A stretch of 64,000 nucleotides of DNA, taken from the NCBI RefSeq assembly GCF_026151205.1, contig NC_087075.1, forward strand, positions 1,233,911 through 1,297,910, read 5' to 3'. The notes under the pieces were generated by a model. It saw only the letters and a program-made list of their open reading frames with translations, ran no database searches and had not been told where the DNA came from. The stretch's first letter is position 1, and each line of letters starts with the position of its first letter. The translations under genes and the position numbers were made by a program. Source of the DNA: Bolinopsis microptera. Taxonomy: Eukaryota; Ctenophora; Tentaculata; Lobata; Bolinopsidae. Shown in pieces: positions 39,101 through 51,100 of the stretch.

Positions 39101-42100
39101 AGAACGAAGCCAGCTCTGTAGGGAAAGTTCATTTCTAGCACTTTGCCGTTAACCGAGATTTGGAATTCCTCCCTCAAGCATTTTATCTCTACTTTGAAAG
39201 GCTCGCCGTTAGCAAATTCCGGAAGATTGGTCTTTTCTTCTGATCCCCAGCCACTGTGATCCTTAGAGTTGAGAAGTGCTCTGTTTCCGTTTAGTGGAGG
39301 ATTGAAGGTGGCACTAAGCATATAGTGCTCCTCATTCTGCATTAAGAAACCGAAAGTGAATCCTACTGACCCGTCAGCGTATATTCCCCATGCGTTGATC
39401 ACATTATACTGTGCTAAAGGCTCTTTAATGATATTCCTTTTGCCATATGTTGTTTCAAATGGAATTCCTGGTCCTAGATTTTGTCCATTAGGCAAATGAA
39501 GAGCTGTCCACTGGAAACCATGACTACCTCCATTCAGCACAACATGGTGTCCCCCCTTAATATCCTCACGGTGAGCAAATCTTTGATTAAGTTCTTTTCC
39601 GTTGAAGAATATTAGGTACTCCACAACCTCAACTTGAATCTTTATTTCAAACACAGTGTCTTTTTCAAAATTGTTTTTGCTGAACTCTAGCCTAATCTCC
39701 TTCTGCCATTCCATACTGTCAAAGCTGTTCAAGACGACTAAATCATCCCAAGGTCTGAAGTCAGCAACGAATACTACTGCATTGTTTCTGCTTTCAATGC
39801 TAACACTAAATCTGGATGTAGTGTCGTCTTGAAACACGCCCCATGCCCTGACCATATCACCAACCTCCAGTGGCTTTTTAAGACCATACTCCACGTTCTT
39901 GTCCGCACTGAAGATGTGTCGAAATGACTCATACTTTGGCAGCTGGGCATCTGTCCAAATCATGCCCTGGCTGCCGCCTAGAAGCCAGAGGAACTTTATT
40001 TCACGCAGGGCAAAACCTTCTCTGTACGGGAACGTCGTTCCAAGATCTTTTCCATCGACAAAGACTTGAAATGCATCCTCCAAGCATTTTACCGCTACTT
40101 TGAACGGCTTGCCATTTACGAAGATTGGAATTTCTGTCCGTATCTCTGTCTGCCAACCGTTCATGTTCTTAGAGTTCATCACCACTTTGTTCTCACTGGG
40201 CGGAGGACGGAAGTCAACGTTTATCATATGATAAAGTCCGTTCTCCATCATGAGGTTGAAACTGAATTTAGTGGACCCAGTAGCGTAGATCCCCCAAGCT
40301 GTGAGGACATCACCAGCAGCCAGAGGTCTCTCCAGAAGGCTCAGGGAGTTCATCTGGCCTGTTGTTGTAGCAAATGGAATACCTGGTCCTGGTGCCACGT
40401 TTTTATTTGACACGGTGCCCCTATCCGGGGTTGGGAGATGAAGAGCAGTCCATTGGAAGCCATTGCTGCCTCCTTCTAGTTCAACATGTTCTCCTCTATT
40501 TAACTCTAACCGATGTGGCAACATTCTCTCCAGCTCATTACCGTTCACGAACACTCTATACCCTTCATTGTGAACTTCAATCTTTACCTCAAACATTGTA
40601 TCTGCATCAAAGTTGTGTCTACCCAGCCTGGGTCGGATTTCCTCTTGCCATTTCTTTCCTCGAAGCTGTTCAGGATGACTAGATCGCTCCAAGGTCGGAA
40701 GTCTGCAACGAATAAAACTGGACCTTTTGAGCTACTTTGGCCAATTCTCACACTAAATTTGGAGGTCGAGTAATCTTTGAAGACCCCCCAAGCTCTAATT
40801 ACGTCACCAACTTCAAGTGGCTTCTTTAGTTCGTAGAGAATGTTTTTATCTGCACTGAAAATGTGTGCTTCTGTGTGAAGAGTAAGGAGCCCGAGGCTGA
40901 TCAATAAAGGCACCAACACTCTCATAATGTCAGGACAACAAGTGTAGCCACAGAAAATGCAGAGAAATATTGTTAAAATGAGGACCTGAATTAGTGCGAC
41001 ACGTTGCTGAACCTACCTACCAAATACCTTTCCTCTCAAGTCAAAACAAAAATAACCTAACTAACGCTAGAGTAAACAATCGTGTGCGCAACTGCGAAAT
41101 AATTACTGAGATTGTTAAATGTTTATGTACATGCCATCGACCTCTAAATTAAATGCCTTAAATCCTTATCTGTATGATAATGAAGATTTATTGGAAAATA
41201 AGATTGGGGTTATTTTCCATGATGGCAGAATTTCATGACGAAATGTTGTGTCAAAAATAAAAGGAAGGTGGATTCACGAATCATTTTGAAACTTCCTGAA
41301 TGGATTTCACAATATCAACACAACACATGTGTTTAACTAGGCTATCAAATGGAAGGTGCGGTTATTAAAGTTTTAAATTGTATTATATATATATTATTGT
41401 GTATGTCTACGATGGATGTTAAGTTGAACGCGGTCGTGTAGATTATCTGTTTACTTATTTGTTGAACCTCTTTTTAACTATTATATCTTCAGGTTGAAGA
41501 TGCCAAGAAAAAAATCTTGGAACTAAAGGAGACGATGACAATGTATAGCGATTGGAAATTCAGTATTTCCAACAATTATCACAATCTACAGAAAATTCAG
41601 GTTTTCTAAAAATTTTACAGTAGTTATTATTTTATTTGCAAATAGATCTTTGTTGCTTAGTTGTTCTAAGTAGTGTAGTTCTACTGTTCTAGATTTTGCA
41701 TGGTTGTACCGGCTCAAAGTCTGTAGAATTTTAAAAATACTGCAATATTTCCATTCTGTGTGAAATATTCTGTGTGAAATATTCTGTGTGAAATATGAGT
41801 GTGATATCGTGATATTCTTTTACATCGTATGTGCCTATTATAGGTGGTTCAAACGAAAGTTGACGCACGCCACGACGTTTGGGCAACTCTGCAAACAGTG
41901 TGCCAGACTGTACAAACTTGGCAAGAAACCAAGTTTAGCGAGGTAATGTACAAACTTGGCAAGGTTTAAAAAAATATCACACTTTATTTTACTTCGGACA
42001 TTCCAACAGCCACATTGTTACACAAGTGTTACCAGCCAATTACAGGAAGGCGAAGGATTTAATTATACATATGCCAGTGACGGTAAAGGTAGTGTGTACC

Positions 42101-45100
42101 ATACTTTCTTCGCCCGAGACTTTGCTGCATTGGGCAGCTCCTCATTTAACCCTCACACCCGATTTCTCGGGTATTCGGCTGAGTGGACCGGCGGGCTGCA
42201 TATAAGATCACTCGGAATCCTTAGCTGAACGACGCTCACCCCATGGCTGGTAGCTCAGCTGGGAATCGAGCCTGTTACCTCGCGATTAACAAGCAGGAAG
42301 ATTTACCAACTGAGCCACGCAGCCATAAAATTCTGAGTTCAATAACTCCTTCATTGACAGTTTTATTAATATTTCCACTCTTTAACCGAGCTATGCTCCT
42401 ACACTCTCTATACCACATGTCTGTTTCAGTTTGATACGATCTCCGCCTCAGCTCAGATCCAAACTTGGCTCCAAACAGCTGACTATCTCCGGAGTGTGCT
42501 GCCAGAACGGGACCGTATCCTCACTAACCTTGACATTAAGATTGATAACGTTTCTAAATTTGTGCCATTGTTAGTGCAGCTGAGCTCGGAAAGTGTCAAA
42601 GTTAGTCTAAACTTTCAGGTTTTATTGATTCTCGTCAACGCGTAGATAATAATATTGTCAGCGTCAAATTCTTAATTTATGGGGTATTTTCTTGAGCTGA
42701 TATAATTACATCACAGACTCATCACTGGCAAGAGATACACATTTGTATGTCTGAGATGTACGATTCTAAACAAGAGCTATACGTGAGCCACCTTATGACC
42801 AGCAAACTACTTCAAAACAAAGGTATTTGTCACGTACAACCCTAACCCCTAACCCCGAAGCTAACCCTAAACCCTAACCCCGAAGCTAACCCTAAACCCT
42901 AACCCTGAAGCTAACCCTAAACCTTAACCCTGAACTTGAAGAACCGAATTTGCATTTAACTGGGATATCAAGTGACCAAAACAGTTTTTTTGAATAACTC
43001 TTCGAGGAGAGCATTTTAAATCAGAGTCCTCCGGAAACCACTATAACTGCTTTGATCTCCACTAACAAAGTTATTTTTCAGACGTTATATCTAGAATCTG
43101 TGGACAAGCCCTGACAGAGCACACGCTGGAGCAAAGTATGGTGGAGCTGGAGCAGTACTGGGAGTGCAGGGAGTTCACTCTTAGGAAGATATCTATCCCT
43201 AAACGTAAGTACTGGGAGTGCAGGGAGTTCACTCTTAGGAAGATATCTATCCCTAAACGTATTACGTAAGTACTGGGAGTGCAGGGAGTTCACTCTTAGG
43301 AAGATATCTATCCCTATACGTAAGTGCTGGGAGTGCAGGGAGTTCACTCTTAGGAAGATATCTATCCCTATACGTAAGTACTGGGAGTGCAGGGAGTTCA
43401 CTCTTAGGAAGATATCTATCCCTAAACGTAAGTACTGGGAGTGCAGGGAGTTCACTCTTAGGAAGATATCTATCCCTAAACGTAAGTACTTGGAGTGCAG
43501 GGAGTTCACTCTTAGGAAGATGTCTATGCCTAAACGTAAGTACTGGGAGTGCAGGGAGTTCACTCTTATGAACTTAGGAAGATATCTATCCCTAAACGTA
43601 ATTTAAGTACTGGAGTGCAGGGAGTTCACTCTTAGAAAGATATCTATTCCTAAACGTAAGTTGGACTTGTAGAAAACGTTTAAATAACTCATATTTAATA
43701 TTCATTAAACTGTAGATTTCCTAATTTACCTTTTCAGAGAATCCCAACAAGAACAGAAAACCAGCCTCTGAAAGTGTCTTTATTCTGGACAGTGAAGATA
43801 ACATCATTGGGCAAATAGACGTGAGTCGGATTTTCAGCTTATTTGAAGCTCTAAAAAGCGATTTGTGGCGTTATTTTCAGTACAGTTTATAGAAATGCAG
43901 TTCCTCTCTCATCTAGATTACTGAATAGACACGGTTAAAATAATCTGTGATCGGTAAAACTGGTTGTTTACACATAGATAATATGATGAGAACAGTTGCA
44001 GTGTCGAGAAATTAGCTTAATTTATGGAAGTATACAATTTTTGAAAGCAATAAGTAAACTTTTTAACTATAATAGCATGGAAATAAACATGATATTGATC
44101 ATAGCTATAAGTATTGGAATTACTGAAAAATAAGATTCAAGAAGTCTCTTAAATATTTTGCAATTCATCTCATCCAAGCGTATAATAATAATCACATTAT
44201 ATAGCGATTAGTGAATATCTCCTTGAATCTGATCTTCAGGGAGGAGGTCCATGATGTGGGGTGTAGGAGGTCGGATGTACTCTCCGCTCTTAGATTCGTT
44301 GGTCTTGAACCATCTTCGGATAGGGCTGGGATAGTGCAAGAACTTATCCATGAAGACACTCAGTTTATCAAACTTGTCGTAGGCTCCGGGGCAGAATACG
44401 TTGATGTCGTAGAGACAAGCGTAGAGAAGGTAGTCAGCATGGACTGGTAGAGTGTCTCCCATGATGAAGGGTCCGGTGATGAGCTCTTCAAGGGCTGCAG
44501 CTTTGGGTGCAAACTTGGTCAAGAATCTGGTCCTGGCGTATTCAACATCAAAGTCGTTACACTCGGTGCTGTTGGGAGCAAAGCAGATCTTGTTGATGAG
44601 GTAGACCATGGTGTTCATGATGGAGAAAAGGATCTTCTCAATCTCCTCACACTTCTTGAACTGTTCAGGATCGTCAGGGATGAGGAACCATGCAGCTCCA
44701 ATAGCTCGAACTACTGCGATGGATTCAGTCATCTTGTTGTCGAGATCCATCCAGTTCTTAGAGGTGTCGTCCTTAGCTTTGAGCCATTCTGGGCAGTGGT
44801 CCATGTAGTTAGCGAGCTTAGTATCACAGGCGATCTTCTGGTTTGCTTCTCCGATCTGCATCCTTGAGGTGAGCATCATCTTGACAACTTTGGACTTGAT
44901 AGGTTCAAGAGGACCGGTTTCCACCTTTTCTGGGTTCGTGAGAGTCATGATTTCGACTTTGTTAACTATAATGTTTGGCGTGTTAGAAAATGTTTGTGTC
45001 ATTAACTTATTATCATCGCTTTTAAATAAATAATTTTACTTCATAAGATTGTAATTGTAAATTTCAATTCATGTTAAAAACATTGAAGAGACATGATTCA

Positions 45101-48100
45101 ATAAATATATTATATATATATATATAGTATTTTGGGAGGAAAGTATTGTTACACATATCATGATTCTATTACGCAGAAAGGTTAAATTGCAGAACAACGA
45201 AAACCAAAAAGTGTGCGATAAATAGACTTCCAAGAGTCCCTCTTATTTCTTTAGCTCTCATTTCATTCAAACATTTAGTGAATATCTCCTTGAATCTGAT
45301 CTTCAGGGAGGAGGTCCATGATGTGGGGTGTAGGAGGTCGGATGTACTCTCCGCTCTTAGATTCGTTGGTCTTGAACCATCTTCGGATAGGGCTGGGATA
45401 GTGCAAGAACTTATCCATGAAGACACTCAGTTTATCAAACTTGTCGTAGGCTCCGGGGCAGAATACGTTGATGTCGTAGAGACAAGCGTAGAGAAGGTAG
45501 TCAGCATGGACTGGTAGAGTGTCTCCCATGATGAAGGGTCCGGTGATGAGCTCTTCAAGGGCTGCAGCTTTGGGTGCAAACTTGGTCAAGAATCTGGTCC
45601 TGGCGTATTCAACATCAAAGTCGTTACACTCGGTGCTGTTGGGAGCAAAGCAGATCTTGTTGATGAGGTAGACCATGGTGTTCATGATGGAGAAAAGGAT
45701 CTTCTCAATCTCTTCACACTTAGCTTGGTTGGCAGCATCATCAGGGATAAGGAACCATTCGGCTCCAATAGCTCGAACTACTGCGATGGTTTCAGTCATC
45801 TTGTTGTCGAGATCCATCCAGTTCTTAGAGCTGTTGTCTTTAGATTTGAGCCATTCTGGGCAGTGGTCCATGTAGTTAGCAAGTTTAGTATCACAGGCGA
45901 TTTTCTGGTTTGCTTCTCCGATCTGCATCCTTGAGGTGAGGATCATCTTGACAACTTTGGACTTGATAGGTTCAAGAGGACCGGTTTCCACCTTTTCTGG
46001 GTTCGTGAGAGTCATGATTTCGACTTTGTTAGCTATAATGTTTGGCGTGTTAGAAAATGTTTGTGTCATTAACTTATTATTATCGCTTTTAAATAAATCA
46101 TTTTAATTCATAAGATTGTAATTGTAAATTTCAATTCCTATTAAAAACATCGAAGAGACATGATTCAATAAATATATTATATAGATATATATAGTATTTT
46201 GGGAGGAAAGTATTGTTACACATATCATGATTCTATTGAGGAGAAAAGTTAAATTGCAGAACAACGAAAACCAAAAAGTGTGCGATAAATAGAGTCCCTC
46301 TTATTTCTCTAGCTCTCATTTCATTCAAACATTTAGTGAATATCTCCTTGAATCTGATCTTCAGGGAGGAGGTCCATGATGTGGGGTGTAGGAGGTCGGA
46401 TGTACTCTCCGCTCTTAGATTCGTTGGTTTTGAACCATCTTCGGATAGGGCTGGGATAATGTAAGAACTTATCCATGAAGACACTCAGCTTGGCATGTTT
46501 CTCCAAAGCTCCGGGGCAGAATACGTTGATGTCGTAGAGACTAGCGTAGAGAAGGTAGTCAGCATGGACTGGTAGAGTGTCTCCCATGATGAAGGGTCCG
46601 GTGATGAGCTCTTCAAGGGCTGCAGCTTTGGGTGCAAACTTGGTCAAGAATCTGGTCCTGGCGTATTCAACATCAAAGTCGTTACACTCGGTGCTGTTGG
46701 GAGCAAAGCAGATCTTGTTGATGAGGTAGACCATGGTGTTCATGATGGAGAAAAGGATCTTCTCAATCTCCTCACACTTCTTGAACTGTTCAGGATCGTC
46801 AGGGATGAGGAACCATGCAGCTCCAATAGCTCGAACTACTGCGATGGATTCAGTCATCTTGTTGTCGAGATCCATCCAGTTCTTAGAGGTGTCGTCCTTA
46901 GCTTTGAGCCATTCTGGGCAGTGGTCCATGTAGTTAGCGAGCTTAGTATCACAGGCGATCTTCTGGTTTGCTTCTCCAATCTGCATCCTTGAGGTGAGCA
47001 TCATCTTGACAACTTTGGACTTGATGGGTTCAAGAGGACCGGTTTCCACCTTTTCTGGGTTCGTAAGAGTCATGATTTCGACTTTGCTACCTTGAAAAGT
47101 AAGATTAGTTAAAACTGTAAAACCAAATCAATTTTCGAGCAATCGTAAAACATCTTGCATAGAATAAAGTCCTTGTAAAATGCGACGCTCAAAACTATTG
47201 GATGTTGTTAGTTTAGTTATTGGAACATTGCAATCCTTGAATTTCTGTTGCCTTTAAAACATAATTTAAGTCTCAAATCTTTAATATTTATTGAAGCAAT
47301 GACACATACAGTTTTTTTTTCTTCATAAACATACATATAATCTTATGGAACCTTCTGAGAGGAAATTATTCATAAACATCATAATTTTAACATAAAGCTC
47401 ACTAAGTGCTTAAAGTTTTTCAGAATTTCGTGGTGTCGACTTAAAAAAAAGGTATTTGATTGAACTATGTGTAACAAAAATGAAAATAATCATATGTGCG
47501 TAAACAGTTAAGTTAGTTTATGCGATATCTCCTTGTCCCATGTCTTCAGGGAGGAGGTCCATTATGTGAGGTACAGGGGGTCGGATGTATTCTCCAGTCT
47601 TGGCGTCGTTGGTCCTGAACCACCTTCGGATAGGGCTAGGATAATGTAGGAACTTGTCCATGAATTCGACCAGTTTGGGAGACTTGTCGTAAGCTCCGAG
47701 GCAGAACACGTTAATGTCGTAGAGACAAGCGTAGAGAAGGTAGTCAGCGTAGACGGGAAGAGTGTCTCCCATGATGAAGGGTCCGTCAAGAAGATCTTCA
47801 ATAGCCTTGGCTTTGGGTGCAAACTTGGTCAAGAACCTGGTCCTGGCGTATTCAACATCGAAGCTGTTACACTCGGTGCTGTTGGGAGCAAAGCAGATCT
47901 TGTTGATGAGGTAGACCATGGTGTTCATGATGGAGAAAAGGATCTTCTCAATCTCTTCACACTTGGCTTGGTTGGCAGCATCATCTGGGATGAGGAACCA
48001 TTCGGCTCCAATAGCTCGAACTACTGCGATGGTTTCAGTCATCTTGTTGTCGAGATCCATCCAGTTCTTAGAGCTGTTGTCTTTAGATTTGAGCCATTCT

Positions 48101-51100
48101 GGGCAGTGGTCCATGTAGTTAGCAAGTTTAGTATCACAGGCGATCTTCTGGTTTGCTTCTCCGATCTGCATCCTTGAGGTGAGGATCATCTTGACAACTT
48201 TGGACTTGATAGGTTCAAGAGGACCGGTTTCCACCTTTTCTGGGTTCGCGAGAGTCATGATTTCGACCTTGTTATCTAAATGAATATAAATATTAGTTAT
48301 TAATGTAACAGTAATAGTATTTTAGCTGTTATAATATAGCATACTGAGTATTAAATCGTGGAGAAAACAATTTTGTTCTTTAATTTTATTTCGCATATCA
48401 ATCGAAGTAGTGAAAACAAAAATTTCTTAGTACATATAAATATTATCTTCAAGGATTAATCATAATATATACAGTAAACATATTAACTATAGACTAAATT
48501 ACAAAGGAAAAGTTTGAATATAAACAATGTAACTTAATAATCATATGTGCGTAAACAGTTAAGTTAGTTTATGCGATATCTCCTTGTCCCATCTCTTCAG
48601 GGAGGAGGTCCATGATGTGGGGTGTAGGAGGTCGGATGTACTCTCCGCTCTTAGATTCGTTGGTTTTGAACCATCTTCGGATAGGGCTGGGATAATGTAA
48701 GAACTTATCCATGAAGACACTCAGCTTGGCATGTTTCTCCAAAGCTCCGGGGCAGAATACGTTGATGTCGTAGAGACTAGCGTAGAGAAGGTAGTCAGCA
48801 TGGACTGGTAGAGTGTCTCCCATGATGAAGGGTCCGGTGATGAGCTCTTCAAGGGCTGCAGCTTTGGGTGCAAACTTGGTCAAGAATCTGGTCCTGGCGT
48901 ATTCAACATCAAAGTCGTTACACTCGGTGCTGTTGGGAGCAAAACAGATCTTGTTGATGAGGTAGACCATGGTGTTCATGATGGAGAAAAGGATCTTCTC
49001 AATCTCCTCACACTTCTTGAACTGTTCAGGATCGTCAGGGATGAGGAACCATGCAGCTCCAATAGCTCGAACTACTGCGATGGATTCAGTCATCTTGTTG
49101 TCGAGATCCATCCAGTTCTTAGAGGTGTCGTCCTTAGCTTTGAGCCATTCTGGGCAGTGGTCCATGTAGTTAGCGAGTTTAGTATCACAGGCGATCTTCT
49201 GGTTTGCTTCTCCGATCTGCATCCTTGAGGTGAGCATCATCTTGACAACTTTGGACTTGATAGGTTCAAGAGGACCGGTTTCCACCTTTTCTGGGTTCGT
49301 GAGAGTCATGATTTCGACCTTGATATCTAAATGAATATAAATATTAGTTATTAATGTAACAGTAATAGTTATAATAGTTATAATATAGCATACTGAGTAT
49401 TAAATCGTGGAGAAAACAATTTTGTTCTTTAATTTTATTTCGCATATCAATCGAAGTAGTGAAAACAAAAATTTCTTAGTACATATAAATATTATCTTCA
49501 AGGATTAATCATAATATATACAGTAAACATATTAACTATAAACTAAATTACAAAGGAAAAGTTTGGAATATAAACAATGAAACTTAATAATCATATGTGC
49601 GTAAACAATATAGTTAGTTTATGCGATATCTCCTTGTCCCATGTCTTCAGGGAGGAGGTCCATGATGTGGGGTGTAGGAGGTCGGATGTACTCTCCGCTC
49701 TTAGATTCGTTGGTTTTGAACCACCTTCGGATAGGGCTGGGATAGTGCAAGAACTTATCCATGAAGACACTCAGCTTGGCATGTTTCTCCAAAGCTCCGG
49801 GGCAGAATACGTTGATGTCGTAGAGACTAGCGTAGAGAAGGTAGTCAGCATGGACTGGTAGAGTGTCTCCCATGATGAAGGGTCCGGTGATGAGCTCTTC
49901 AAGGGCTGCAGCTTTGGGTGCAAACTTGGTCAAGAATCTGGTCCTGGCGTATTCAACATCAAAGTCGTTACACTCGGTGCTGTTGGGAGCAAAACAGATC
50001 TTGTTGATGAGGTAGACCATGGTGTTCATGATGGAGAAAAGGATCTTCTCAATCTCCTCACACTTCTTGAACTGTTCAGGATCGTCAGGGATGAGGAACC
50101 ATGCAGCTCCAATAGCTCGAACTACTGCGATGGATTCAGTCATCTTGTTGTCGAGATCCATCCAGTTCTTAGAGGTGTCGTCCTTAGCTTTGAGCCATTC
50201 TGGGCAGTGGTCCATGTAGTTAGCGAGCTTAGTATCACAGGCGATCTTCTGGTTTGCTTCTCCAATCTGCATCCTTGAGGTGAGCATCATCTTGACAACT
50301 TTGGACTTGATGGGTTCAAGAGGACCGGTTTCCACCTTTTCTGGGTTCGTGAGAGTCATGATTTCGACTTTGCTACCTTGAAAAGTTAGATAAGTTAAAA
50401 TTGAAAAAAATATCAATTTCGAGCAGGAAAATTAAATTATGATTCGTTTTCAAACCTGGTTATCAAGGATATGAGTCACAATCAAAAGTTATATCAAGAA
50501 ACGTAAAAAACAACAATTAAAAAAAACAACTAAGTTTTACTTTAGCCAAAGAGCTATTGTATTGAAGCACTATGGAAAGGATAATATGAATAACTGAGGG
50601 CTCTTAATGGCTTTTATAGTTAAAATCTTGATTGATACAATTAATTAACGTACTTGATAACATTAGCGATATTTCACTATCGGGATTATTCTAATGAGAT
50701 TATTATTGCTTAGATTGAATCGTTAATGAATTTGTCTCTCGCAATTGTTATGGTCGTTCTCAAATGTCAGCTTATCTCAAACTCTCTTTAATGGTCCAGT
50801 GTTGTAATATATAAAGGTGTATAATGGTGTTATTATATACCCTTCCTCTTCTAATGGGCTTATAAATGAGCTTATCTCATTTAACCAATAATTGATCGAG
50901 GAATCATTCAATTAAATTGAATTTCCGTCTTGTTAAATTGAGGGGTAATATTGCATGATATTCATTACTTGCCCCTAATCTAGTGGTTTGAGAGGTAATA
51001 GTCTCTCTGTCTAAAGCTGTGAAGCAAAATGAAACGAGCTAAATCTAATCTGTTATCAATTACTCAAGCAGATAAGCTTGTAATTCTATTTACTAATACT

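Noticed and set aside
42243-42326. Functional tRNA-Asn gene
   Set aside because: A and B boxes are present, but spacing after the T arm and stem pairing do not give a cloverleaf.
42838-42935. Chromosome end
   Set aside because: Coding exons of one gene lie on both sides.
44211-50219. Plus-strand ORFs of 66-94 aa across the GST-like genes
   Set aside because: Antisense shadows of the minus-strand coding sequence, repeated with each copy.
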